A DNA stretch of 64,000 nt from Cheilinus undulatus (taxonomy: Eukaryota > Chordata > Actinopteri > Labriformes > Labridae), in contig NC_054877.1 of assembly GCF_018320785.1 (NCBI RefSeq), positions 37,036,151 to 37,100,150 of the forward strand, in the 5' to 3' direction. This document shows, one piece after another, positions 10,761 through 34,307 of this stretch. The notes under the pieces are model-generated. The model was given only the letters and a program-made list of their open reading frames with translations. It ran no database searches and was not told the origin of the DNA. The position numbers and the translations under genes were made by a program. The stretch's first letter is position 1, and each line of letters starts with the position of its first letter.

Positions 10761-12880
10761 TAGCCTGCTGTCAAAATAAAATCCGATTAAATACTCAGTT
10801 TACACATTACGTCGAAATAACAAAAACATATCAGAAACACGGAAGCTGTACAACAAATATAAAATAGCACTGACGCAGACAAAAATGTTATAATATGAAG
10901 GAAATAAGATAAATAAATGATAAAGGCGTCATCAAAAACATGACAATAACACGAAATAAAACAAATTACAAACCTTATTCTAATGAATAATTTTAAATTT
11001 TAGATTAAATCTATAGTTTTGATAGAAACAAATACATAAATGCATATGTAAACATTAAACCCAATTAAAAGAAGAAAAGTGACCACTTATCATCAGTTAA
11101 AGTTACCCATTTTGTGAAAATATAAATCATAAAGTTAAGAGAGTTAATTTCATTTTATTTTGTCCATTTAAAATTTAAAGTATTTAAAGTGCAAAGATTG
11201 TCTTGTTGAATTAAATTATATTTGCTTAAATATATATGTTGATATCTTTGTTAACAGTGAAAAAGTTAAAGCAAACAAAAAACTAACTGAAAAATAAAAT
11301 AAAAAGATAAACAAATGAACGACAAAATAAATAAGTTAAGAAATGAGATGGAATATTGATTAATTGAGATGAAATATTTAATCTGAATATGTATGCCGTT
11401 TCTTTATTTTCCACAACCTGTGTTGTATTTGACGTTTTCCTCAAATTAATTATTCTAACTTAACAATTGTCCTATAGATTTTTTATGCATAGCTAATTAC
11501 ATCATGTTAGATAAGACAGAATGCACAATGTACACAATAGTCTTCAGAAAAATAAGCTAAATAAATAAGACCTAGTTAAGGTTGAATTTATTAAGTCTAA
11601 GTGTCAAGGCTGCAAGCATTAATGCATTAGTTGTAATTAATCGAGCCCCAAATTAGGGCATTAGTTTATTCATCACAATTAATTTTATGCTTTGTGGCCC
11701 CTCTGAGTAAGCCAGTGCATTGCCTCCCTGCAGCCACAGTGATATGAAATAAGTCCACCACTAATCCTTGATGTCATTTCACTTTGAAAATAAATAAATA
11801 AAAATAAAAAGTCACAGAAAGCTCACTGGACAAGTCAAAAGTCATTTGCTCCTCGTGTTATCAAGCATTTACATTTTTTTGTTCCCTTATTTTCTTTTCA
11901 ATCCATAAGAAGTTCCTTTTTCCTTGGTTTAGTTAATGCTTTAATATGTGATCTAACCAAAGTTCTTTATTTTCTTTCAAAATTAAAGGAGGTCTTCATT
12001 CAGACAGGAAGTCAATTACCCTTAGTTTACCACATCAAAAAACTGGAACAAACTGTTTTAAATGCTTTACAATTAAAAATGGAGGCACCTATAATTGCAA
12101 AAAGAGGAGCAATTCAATATCAAAGCACATGTATTTGAATGTAGCGTCATTACAGTCCTTGTTGGAGTAACGGTCAGGTGACCAAATACTTTTGTCCATA
12201 TAGTGTATATCAACAGGGAATTTAATGAGTTAAATAATTAAGTTTAATCATATGGTTTATCAAAGGAGATTAATTTAGAATACCTCTTATTTTTAGAATT
12301 GTATAACAAATGATATTAATATTTATAGCAAGATAGGCAGAGTCAGGATTTATTGACTGAAAATGGGCAAATTTAAGTAAAATCAGACACTGAACAGCCT
12401 TGTATAACTGGAATAGAAAGATCGTTGTTGCATAAGCAGGTGTTTGACTGAAATATTAGCTGTGAAAATGAGACTCTTTCAAATTAATAATCAAATATTT
12501 GACTATTTTAGGTCACCTTCTAGCAGACAATCTTCAGTAAAGCTCATGATAGTACCTCTTTGTTCCTTTTCTTTCCTACATTTCATTAACCTCCAAGGAC
12601 CTGAAATTTCAACATTACCTCAACCATGAAAAGGAATCACCAGGGGGCTAGGCCATTGTATAGCAGTAACAGTAAGTATTGAAGAGGAAGCAATGAGCCA
12701 TACTACACCTCCAGTTCTTCAATGAGCTCTTTCAGTGAGACTTTCCTCCAACCTCTGCTGCCTCTGTTCATTATAGACCAGGCCGAGCCTGTCCTGTTAT
12801 TATGTAAATTTCATCCCGTGAAGGAGCTATAAAGAGTCTGCAGCAGAATAAATACAGAAGGCTGTGAATACCTAAAGGTC
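10761..12880. other. RAB18-PTCHD3 divergent intergenic region
   Basis: This region is very AT-rich (10.9-11.6 kb) with no gene. A stretch at about 11605-11700 has repeated TTAATGC/AATTAAT words and may be a decayed MITE. A Tc1/mariner terminus ends at 12205. The remaining sequence up to the PTCHD3 promoter shows nothing I can name. Confidence 0.6.
12040..12205 (+). mobile_element. Tc1/mariner right-end fragment
   Basis: The segment ends 'ccaaatacttttgtccatat' followed by AGTG and TA, the characteristic outer end of a fish Tc1-like family, preceded by the usual 'tcattacagtccttgttgg' and GGTCAGGTG. No matching intact left end was found. A weak resemblance at about 11826 (TGGACAAGTCAAAAGT) could be a degraded one, which would make this a MITE of about 380 bases. 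Confidence 0.6.
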
Positions 12881-12885
12881 GTCTC

Positions 12886-12894
12886 TATATAAGG
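12886..12894 (+). promoter_or_regulatory. TATA-like box of PTCHD3
   Basis: TATATAAGG lies 95 bases before the PTCHD3 ATG. A second TATAAA lies at about 12829. A focused TATA promoter would suit a tissue-restricted gene; mammalian PTCHD3 is reported mainly in testis. Confidence 0.4.
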
Positions 12895-12988
12895 CTGATA
12901 TCTGTTAGAAAAAGAGCAGCAACTTTGCATTACTAATACTTTTTTTTCTACATGCCAACAAGGTTTAAGGGTGCACATTTTTCAAGCT

Positions 12989-15900
12989 ATGGCCAGATTC
13001 CACAAAGATTGCATTGAGAAACCCCTGCGCAGTTGTTTTGAGATGCTGGGTCATTTCATCGGATCTCATCCTTGGTGGTTCGTGATCGTCCCTCTTTTTC
13101 TCTCCACCAGTCTGGGGAGTGGATTTTATTTCCTCAAGGACAGACTGTCAAACAACATCGAAGAGCAATTCACGCCTGTCCATGGACCTGCCAAGGTGGA
13201 GAGAAGATACATCCAAGAAACTTTTCCAGGAAATGATTCCATGTTTTCACGTCTGAGACTGAGCACAGATGGGAATTATGCAACTTTGATAGCAACAAGT
13301 GACAGTAGTATTTGGACTGTGGAGTCTCTTCAGCACATCTTAGACTTGGACTTTAAAGTTAGGAGTATGGAGGTGCAGATTCACAACCAGTCATTTGAAT
13401 ATGTGGATGTTTGTGCTCAGGTGATGGGATCTTGCTACTCTAATGACATTTTAGATGCTATTGCGTACAATGCAAGCAATATAAAAGCAATGAATTTGAC
13501 ATTTCCATGGCATTACACTGATTTAAAGAGTTATCCTTTATATTTAAGTATAGGGAGTGTGGCATTGTACAAGGAAACCTCAGCAATTAAAAATGCTAAA
13601 GCCATACAGCTTCACTATTACTTGCAGGAAGACCACAAAGCAAAAACCAACATTTGGTTGGAAAGCTTCATCAATTTGGTGTCAAACTCTTCATCAAGTT
13701 CTGTTCAAGTAAGCTCAACTTTAATAGTTTCTATTATTCTAAGTATAATGTTTTGCCTGCTGCTTTAAGTGGCTTTTATCTTCATTTTAAGGTGTCATAC
13801 TCCACCTCCATGTCCATGCAGTGGGAATTTCAAAAAACTCCAGCATCTGTCATCTATTTGTTCTCCATTACCTACGCCATCGCCATCACATTTTCGGTTA
13901 TTTCATGTTGGAGGTTGGTAAAACACGTCATGCAGGGATTTTTTTCAACTGCAGTATGTCACTGTTTTAATCCTTGTTTTCTTTTCTTAGGTTGGATAAC
14001 GTGAGGACGAAGGTGTGGGTGGCCTCCTGTGGGGTCTTCTCCACTGGTCTGGCGGTCCTGAGTGGTTTTGGGTTTCTCTTGTTGCTGAATCAACCTTTTG
14101 TGATGACGGCTGCTTCCTGTCCTTTCATGATATTAGGTAGGTCATGTTGATCATCCTGGTCTGTATGTTTTACCATTAAAGACTCAGTGCAATTTAGAAA
14201 AAAATTAGTTCATGATCCCTAAAGTAAAACCAACATCAACATGGCATTCAATGCACAACTCTGATTGAGAATGACAATTGTATGTTGTCTTATTCCAGGA
14301 CTAATAAATTGCTACGACATATTAAAGGCATGATTTAAACCAGGAATAAATGTGATTACCAGAAGGATTTTTTTAGTGGTGATCAGTCAACGTCACGGAA
14401 AGTATCATCACACTATCTGACCAGTCAGCAGTGGCCAAGGGCATCTCAAACTTCTTGTTTCCTCCAGAGCTTGAGAATGCAGTTTCTGGTCCCAAAAATG
14501 ACCCTAACATCATAATTAAACATGATAATTTGATGTCATGATAGATTTAGTTTGCAAAAGATTTTTAGCAATTATTGAAATTGTAGCTTGAATGATCAAG
14601 AAACCATATTTGGACATGCACCTGTTTAGGGGTTTAAAATGTAGTCTATATGGCCAGTTCATCTAGCAATTATCTGTACTAGTTTCAACTTCTGAGACAC
14701 ACTTTAACCAGTCCTGAAAAGTCTCAAGTTAAATTGTGTTTTTAAAGTCCCTTCAAATGAAAATGAATAAAGCTGCAAGAAGATGACAAACTTCTCCATA
14801 CTTATTTATGATGCAATGTCTCCTCTGTCTAGGCTGGGAATTTATAGCTCGCAGAATCAAAAAAGAAACCCTGTGAATGCATTTGCTTGCAAAGTTTCAC
14901 AGTTAGCATACTTATTACTATAAAGTTAAAAACACAGTGAAACTAGGTAACAACTAACCCCATAGACTAACAGCAGCAAATGTAGTTGGGTTAGTCAAGC
15001 TTCATCTGACAAGAATGGAAAACGAAGGAGCTCTGTCTGCTTTACTACAGTCCATGAGTCCCCCATTGATTTTTTTTTTTTTTTTTTTTTTACTTTAGCA
15101 GTAATAATAGTTCACTTACACATGACATTGATACTATCCTGCTCTACCTAGTCCTTTGGTTGCACATAAAACACATAAGTGATATTTTCCATTTTTAAAC
15201 AGTGGTTTTCTCCCTCTCCTCAACCCATAGGTATTGGACTAGATGACATGTTCATCATGATCTCTTGCTGGCAGAGGACTCGTGTTCTGGACAGTGTCCC
15301 CGACCGACTTGCTGAGACCTACAAGGAAGCCGCCATCTCCATCTCTATCACCACCCTGACCGATGCGCTGGCTCTCTTCCTGGGCTGCTGCTCGCCTTTT
15401 GGTTCAGTTCAGTCCTTCTGCTTGTACGCTGGGGTTTCTATCTGTTTCTGCTATCTGTACAGCATCACTTTTCTAGGAGCATGCATGGCTTTGAACGGAC
15501 AGAGGGAAGCAGGAAACAAGCACTGGTTCACATGTGCAAAAATCCCTGAGGACTTACCGCCAAGGAGCTCCAAAGCCTTTGGTATTTGCTGTGTTGGGGG
15601 GAGCTATGATAGGATCACAGAAAAAGAGGAACCCGAGTCTGTGACTCACTTTTTTGAGCGGTTCTACGGCCCATTTCTCACCCACAAATGCATGAAAGCT
15701 GGTGTGTTTGTAATTTACGCAGTCTATCTGGCTGTTAGCATACATGGCTGCCTTACCTTAGAGGAGGGACTTGATGTAAAGCATTTAGCTTTGGACAATT
15801 CCTATGTCATCAACTACTACAAGAATCAAAGGCAGCACTTCTCTGAATATAGCTGTAATGTCATGGTAGCAGTAAAGCAGCCCTTCCCATACTGGGACAA

Positions 15901-16750
15901 GGATGAATTGAGGCATCTCTCTTCATGCATTGCAAACTTTGACAGTTTGGACTTCGTCAATAGCACTTTGGCTTGGTTTCTATACTTTCAAGGATATGCC
16001 AATGCAACCAGTCTCAATATAAATTCTCAAGAAGCCTTCCAAACTCATTTGCACCATTTTTTAGAGCTCCATGCCATGTTTCAGCAAGACATCAACTTGA
16101 CAGAGGACCATGACATTCTGGCATCTCGCTTTTTCATTCAGACACTCAACAAAACCCCAATGAAGGACTTGATGACGGGACTCAGGAAAACCGCAGATGA
16201 CTGTCCAGTAGATCTTTTGGTGTACCATCCTGCCTTCATCTACTATGACCAATACACCATCATTAAGGACAGCACAATCCAAACCATCCTGGTGGCTGTG
16301 ATGGTGATGGTGGTCATCTCCCTCATCCTTATACCCAACCCTCTTTGTTCAGTATGGGTGGCTTTTGGTATTTGTTCTGTTATTGTTGGAGTCACAGGGT
16401 TCATGGCGCTATGGGGTGTAAACTTAGACTCCATTTCCATGATCAACCTCGTTATGTGCATAGGATTTTCCGTAGATTTCTCAGCACATATTTGTTACGC
16501 TTTTGTCTCTAGCCCAAAAAGTGATGTCAACGAGAAAACTAGGGATGCCTTGGCACGACTGGGCCACCCAATACTGCAAGGGGCTCTGTCCACCATCTTA
16601 GGAGTGCTGGTGCTCTTCGTGTCTGGGAGTTACATCTTCAGGACGTTCTTTAAGATCATGTTTCTGGTGATCTCGTTTGGTCTTCTGCATGGTTTAGTGT
16701 TTATTCCAGTGTTTCTGACTTTGGGTGGGGCTTTTTGGAGGTGGTCATAA
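12989..16750 (+). CDS. ptchd3: PTCHD3, Patched-domain RND membrane protein, four exons
   Basis: Exons 12989-13708, 13792-13913, 13991-14136 and 15231-16750 join with GT-AG borders and matching phases to 835 residues ending at TAA. The start is the ATG of MARFHKDCIEKP; the frame stays open a few codons upstream, but only through a GTG. TM1 is about 28-48 (PWWFVIVPLFLSTSLGSG), followed by a long N-glycosylation-rich luminal loop (50-235). The first helical bundle, a sterol-sensing-type domain, includes GIGLDDMFIM with D334/D335. A second loop (about 450-640) is followed by the second bundle with GFSVDF (D745). Tandem helical halves with acidic residues in TM4 and TM10 are the mark of RND/Patched proteins. 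The substrate is unknown; sterol or lipid transport would be inference. Synteny next to RAB18 selects PTCHD3 over other PTCHD members. Confidence 0.93.
14137..15230 (+). other. PTCHD3 intron 3
   Basis: This 1.09 kb intron is the only long one in the gene. It contains an uninterrupted run of 22 T at 15070-15091. I see no gene or named transposon. Confidence 0.75.
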
Positions 16751-17163
16751 AGTTGGGTTTCATGTGCATTTGTGAATTCATTTCAGAAGTCATACTTAGA
16801 TTTGATTTTGTCCCAATTACATGTTAAGAAGACCAAGTTTAATGAAAACGCCAACAAGTTATCATCACCAAGTCTTCCCATAACACAGATTAACTTAACA
16901 TTGATGGTGGCTATGTCTGCAGTACTGCAATTGACTGACAGTTCCAGACAACATCCTCAAACTTGGCAGTCTTTCTGTAGATGGTGATGCATTCATTGAA
17001 AATGTCAAGGTATGAAGACTTTGTTCATTCAGTAAGGTAGACCTGATAGCTACTTGGTTTTAGACATTTTGGTATTTCAGTGCCAGGGTTTGTATCATTC
17101 CCCTCTAGACACAATTTTACCATTTGATGCCTACTGGCTTACTGTTGTTTAAACTGACAATAC

Positions 17164-17169
17164 AATAAA
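17164..17169 (+). promoter_or_regulatory. candidate PTCHD3 poly(A) signal
   Basis: AATAAA lies 414 bases after the PTCHD3 stop and is the first canonical signal downstream. Confidence 0.45.
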
Positions 17170-17825
17170 GAGCCCCCATTCAGTTTCAACAGACCTAAAA
17201 CTTGTTGTTTTTAACCTGTCTGAATCTGAAGAAATACTGCTCACCCAGATCTCCTGTTGGTGACTACAGTGAGATACACCAATTAAGGGGGTGGCCTTGA
17301 AAGTGGTGTTTACACCACCAAACCAATGGTCACAAAAACATCCCAGACAACTCTGAGGAGTCAGATCTCTGTCTATACTCAGGACACATTCTGGTGACTT
17401 CAAACCTAGCATTTTGGCTTGCTACTTCTCATGTGATCATCAAGGGTGGATGTTCATGCAAAGTGTAGCAGGCTCTGTAAGTAGTTGTAAGCCAACACCC
17501 CAAACAATCTTTTGTTTATCCCTTACCATAGAATAATGGTTACCAGACATGCCTAATAGATGGATTCATATCCATTACATGGATACATTTCAGAATCATC
17601 TGGGAAATTTTCAACACAAAATTGTTGGGAAGATCAGGAATTTTTAAAAAAATTCTTGAAAGATGACTGGACGAACATCCTGTCTGTCACATGCATGACA
17701 GGCCAATCAGATCAGCAAGACAACATAAGGTGTAGTAGACATGCAAAGCTCCAGTACTACCCTGAGCTCTACGGGCTAATGCTGCCTTAGCATGTGAACA
17801 GCAGAGCTTCACAGTGAAAAAAAAT

Positions 17826-18420
17826 CATGCCAAAGCTGGTCAGGAGACGTGCAAAATCATCTCTGCCAAGACAAGCTTTCAGTGTGGCTCTTCTCTTGTG
17901 TTTTGATTAAAAAAATATGGTCCAGTTCAGATTAAATTGCTCCTATACTAAAGCTACATCTAAGCTAATAGCTACCATGGCAGCAGCCTTTGAATAAACG
18001 GACAAACATGACACATAATGATTGCAAACTTATGTCGAAGCAAGCCAGGAGAAGAGCAAAAACATCTTTTTTGTCATTTAAAGCTTTCAGTGCAGCTCTT
18101 TGCTTGTTACATAAAGAAATGTCGTGACATAACTGCCGCTATGGCTACATCCGAGCTAATCATTCCACCAGCAGCCATACCCACTCACACTAAAACTAAC
18201 ACCTTCCACCCAAACCCATGCTGAGGCAGGTCAGAAGGAGGGCGAAAACATCTTTGCTGACTCATCTGTGTTGATTTTTGCTCTTCATTTTATGCAGAAA
18301 CATGGTCCAGCTCTGAAAAAACTGCTATATCTGAGCTAATCCCTGCACTAGTGGCAGTCATTGCTATGAGCTTTCAGTACGACTAAACCCTGTCTGTAGC
18401 TACCTCCTAATTCTCTTCAA
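17826..18420. repeat. three-unit degenerate tandem repeat (~190-205 bp)
   Basis: Related starts occur at 17826 (catgccaaagctggtcagg), 18031 (tatgtcgaagcaagccagg) and 18217 (catgctgaggcaggtcag), each followed by 'gcaaaa/gcgaaaacatct', 'gctttcagtg' or 'tttgctctt' words and GAGCTAAT. Unit spacing is about 205 and 186 bases. The same word order occurs at about 1950-2590. Confidence 0.6.
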
Positions 18421-18460
18421 ATGATGCTGAGCACAAATGTTGTAGATTAAAGCTTTCAAG

Positions 18461-18491
18461 ATGGATTTGCCTGCATGACAGGCAAATCCAT
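18461..18491. repeat. perfect 13-bp inverted repeat (hairpin)
   Basis: The arms ATGGATTTGCCTG (18461-18473) and CAGGCAAATCCAT (18479-18491) are perfect reverse complements around the five-base loop CATGA. Such a match is unlikely in this decayed sequence unless it is a recent fold-back or a transposon footprint. Confidence 0.8.
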
Positions 18492-19112
18492 CTGCTTTGC
18501 AAGGTTAGAATAATGGTGGTCACAGCTTTATGTTCTCTAGCAAAGAGACAGCACTGAAACAAAGGTTTAAAGATATGTCTGGTAAAATGAGACTTATCAT
18601 GACCTTACCCCAATCATATAAGGTAGGTGAGCACTGGAAACCAGAGGAAATTTTTTCCAGCAAAGCTGGACTAATCAAAAGAAAAAATATGAAAACATAC
18701 TTCTGTTAATCTTTGATTAACATGCAAACCCAACAAAGTCATGGGATACAAGTTGCTTCAAATGTTGGCTGTAGCCTTTCTTACTCCAACAGCAAACAGC
18801 ATCAGCACTCCAGCTTTCTGCCTCTGGTGGTTGGTGTACATTAGCCCCCCCTACAGGCCTGGAGACATTTGTTGTGATGACTGGCTATGAGAGTTTTTCT
18901 GTTGCATTTTAACTTTTTTGTGTCATGTATCTGCAAATATTTGGAGTCATATGGTTTTAATGAAGTTGTTTTCATTTTAAGTTGTTGAATAATTAACAAA
19001 TAAGAGCATTGTTGGGAGGATTTGTTAAATGTTTGTTTGAATTAAATTAACATATCATGAATGTTTGACCCCACAAACAAAAATAAAATCTACATGTTTT
19101 TCTTTGGGATAC

Positions 19113-20608
19113 TTTATTTATTTCATCTGCACCAACATTCATCAACCATTGCCATCACATTGTTGCAAGACTTTGTCAGTCGCTGGTAGACAGCTATTTC
19201 ATGTGTTCACAGCATAAAAGCATTTACTATACATCTATATACAATAATCCTGCTAACTACATCCCATCATATGTACAACTTAAAATAGTTGGAAGGCCAA
19301 TAACAGGAGATTTGTCTTTGAAGCAAAAGACTACGTTACCACTGTGGAGTTCAATGTTTGCTAGTTGAAATCTTGACAGAAGATTCCCACTAGCATTGAA
19401 GGTTTCAAAAATACTGTTTAACTGCAACTTTTTGTTCAAATTGGACGCTTTATTTAGCATTGGGACATAAGGGAATCATATGTAAAATACTGGAGGTCAC
19501 TTTCCAAATTAGACATGTTGCAGCTTGAATTCCTTTCAGCACCGAGCAGGGTCTGAAGGACTTGAACTTTCTTCCCCTGCATGTTCAAATGAGCTGAAAC
19601 AGAGACGTGCAGACCACCCAATGCGACAAATCTCTGCTTAGAAATGAGGACCAAGTAAATGGAAAATTACCGCCAGAACTGGTCATGTTTTCCATCTGAA
19701 TAATCTGAAGATCGACAGTCTTTAACCCGCTCATTTGCAAGAGAAAAAACTGTATTTCCTCAGCTGTATTCAGATTTTAAGTAAATGCCAACATTACATC
19801 TTTAAAAGTCTAATGGTTCAAGTGCTCGATCATTACACAAACCCAGCGTGATTTTGTGACATGCTGCAGCAGCTTTTGATCCATCTGTACACACAGTAAA
19901 ATACATGAAGAGTTCACAAGTGCATTGTCAATTTGTACACTTACCTAAAGTGCTTAGACATTATAGTTTAACTTTATACACTTCCTACTTCAGAAAGAAA
20001 ATTACACTTAAGAGTACATTCCCCAAAAGGCCACCTTTAAAATGAGCAGCAAGGATTGATGCAGTGGGATAAACCGGAAAGGAGGGTGTATGTGTGTGAT
20101 ATTCAAATCATTGCAGACAAAAAAAAAAATCAGGAAAACAGTTGAAATCAAGTTAAAGTCTATTTTTCCTTACAACTTGGAAGCTCTTTGGATTTAAGTG
20201 GCATTGAAACCAGGTTTAAAAGAGAGGATCTCTAAAATAATTTGAGCTCATTTCAACTGTTTTTTAAACATAAAGATGGAGCCAGTTACTTTAATCATTT
20301 AAGGGCATTACATTCACTCTCTAACCAACTAGTAACCTGTGAAAAATTAGCAATTTAACCAGCCCATGAGAATTAATCTCTGTCAAGTACACCTGCTTAC
20401 CTCTGAACACAGGAAATGTCTGAAAATTGATGTTTGGCTTTCATTTCACAGCACTACTTATTCAGAAATATGGGTGAGATAAATAAAGTTGACAGCATGA
20501 AGATATAAACAGTCCCATACACCCCTTCTCTGATTTGATGCTCATGACCTGAGTCCATCCCTCCTTCCTCGACCCCTGAGCTCTTAAAATCCGTTGTCCT
20601 TGCTACTT
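19113..20608 (-). other. YME1L1 3'UTR (probable)
   Basis: About 1.5 kb of non-coding sequence follows the YME1L1 stop, with a minus-strand AATAAATAAA motif near 19113-19122. No transposon was recognised here, unlike the neighbouring introns, which fits a transcribed UTR. The end is inferred from the signal alone. Confidence 0.5.
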
Positions 20609-32679
<12,071 letters not shown>

Positions 32680-32900
32680 CTTTGATTCTCAGGGGTACTA
32701 AACGTCCGTGTTGTCACTGAAGTTACACGAGCCACCCTGTGAGTTTTGGTTCTTTCACGGCAGCAGACATAGCAAGTCAAACTGCGAAGTTCAGCGGCAG
32801 TCTGACAGCTGACAACCCGGATATGACGTATGCCGTAATGCGACAAATTTCGTGTCGAAATCTTTTCGCTCGAGTCAATGTTTCGGTGAAAACAGCCACC
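32680..32900 (-). promoter_or_regulatory. YME1L1 promoter region
   Basis: This CpG-containing stretch upstream of the YME1L1 ATG has a CRE-like TGACGTA (near 32824) and an ETS-like CCGGAT. In mammals this promoter is shared head-to-head with MASTL; here a plus-strand frame at 32739-33017 shows no MASTL similarity. Confidence 0.45.
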
Positions 32901-33367
32901 ATGTTATCTTGTGACTTTCAGCCAAATGCGTTTGCGGCTGTCGCAGCACATGTTGGAAATTCTAGTGTCCTCGTGAATGCCTCTTTGATTACTTTTTTAA
33001 ATAAACACATCCGATAAGGATGTTTTGACATGATAACGAAGAAGCAGACAAAAAGACCCTTTAAAATATCAAATAGTTGCTGTCACTGCAGCAAACACAG
33101 ACACTTGCGGACGAAAGTCACCAGTTGCAATGGTTACTTTTTAAACCGAAGCACCGGTCTAGTTTCTTTCGTCTAGACTTGAGGCAATTCAACAATGATT
33201 TTGATCTGTTGGTTTTAAACGTCAGTAACAACGATTAATATTATTCTATTTAGTGTTATAATTTCACTATTTCAATATTTCACCAAACAGGCGATAACAG
33301 ATAAACAAAGAGACAAGACAGGAAGCATCCATATACTCTCAGTAGATATTGTAACTTTGAGAATGTG

Positions 33368-34187
33368 TTTATTGCATGTCAAAAATTGTTTCATAGATGC
33401 ATGTTTACAACTGTAGATCCGACAGCATGACATCCTAAATAAAATATTTACTGTACAGCTGAAAATAATAAATAAATGGATTGTCCTTTTATTTTTCTTT
33501 GCAAATTGAGAGTGCAGTCTTTGCTATTATTGCACTTAAGCTCTTAAATAAATACACAATATCACACATTAAATATCATATATCTTAATATATGCCTATA
33601 TTTCACGCATTAAATGTAAACAATCCATATACCACATTGCAGCAAAAAAAGTTTTTCTTGACAAAAAAAAAGAAACCAATTATATAAAAAAAGAAAACAA
33701 GTGGAAATTACAACGGTAGCTCAAGTTTAACAACTACTTCTATATGAATGTTGAATATAGTGACTTTTCTATTGATTTGTGAGACATTTCATAAATAAGA
33801 TAAACACCTTTTGCTTATTTATTGTAGTAAAGATAATGTGCTAGCATTCATAATGTATAAATCTTCCCACTCTTACACATCTAAACAGGCAAAGTGCTAC
33901 ATTTAACTGCAGAATCTTCCTTTAATCATCTTTCTGAAAATCTATTAATCTAGACCAGCCTTTTCTACTTCAACTGGGGGCTCCCTGCACACCCCCACGT
34001 GCAACTGATCATGGCTTAAAAAGCCATAAAACAACCAAAGTGCAATATTTTCACCCCAGGTTCATGTCCTTCTACTGATGCTGACAGTTGCCAGATAATT
34101 CAAGGGATTTTCCTGTCATGAGAAACACATAAAGAGATTTAGAATGAACAAGTATGGCTATAAACATTTTAGTCGTTTATGTTCTTC
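33368..34187 (-). other. ACBD5 3'UTR (probable)
   Basis: AT-rich sequence follows the ACBD5 stop. Minus-strand AATAAA lies at 33368-33373, about 820 bases after the stop. YME1L1 begins only about 700 bases beyond, in the same direction, so the two genes are closely head-to-tail. Confidence 0.5.
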
Positions 34188-34307
34188 TCACCTTCTCCTC
34201 CGTTGTAAATACAACTGGACGAGCCAATGGGAAATCAGAGGCCAGAGTGCCGTCATCACCACGGTGAGTGGACAGAAGTCAAAAGGCCACCAGGAAGGTC
34301 TGAGGAA
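34188..34307 (-). CDS. acbd5: ACBD5 last exon: tail anchor
   Basis: This exon encodes residues 467-505: [20 protein letters not shown], then [19 protein letters not shown] and TGA. The hydrophobic span followed by four arginines is the peroxisome-targeted tail anchor. Human ACBD5 ends in QRRRRKLN, so the fish protein is three residues shorter. Confidence 0.95.
   Translation of the reverse strand, partial: FLRPSWWPFDFCPLTVVMTALWPLISHWLVQLYLQRRRR

Larger units (their letters stand above)
16751..19110. other. PTCHD3-YME1L1 convergent intergenic region
   Basis: This holds the PTCHD3 3'UTR, with a candidate AATAAA at 17164-17169. A three-unit degenerate repeat follows (17826-18420), then a perfect hairpin (18461-18491). 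The remainder to the YME1L1 3'UTR shows no gene. The YME1L1 poly(A) signal on the minus strand is near 19113. Confidence 0.6.

Noticed and set aside
32739-33017. Candidate MASTL first exon head-to-head with YME1L1
   Set aside because: The translation shows no kinase-like or MASTL-like sequence; it is GC-richer promoter DNA.
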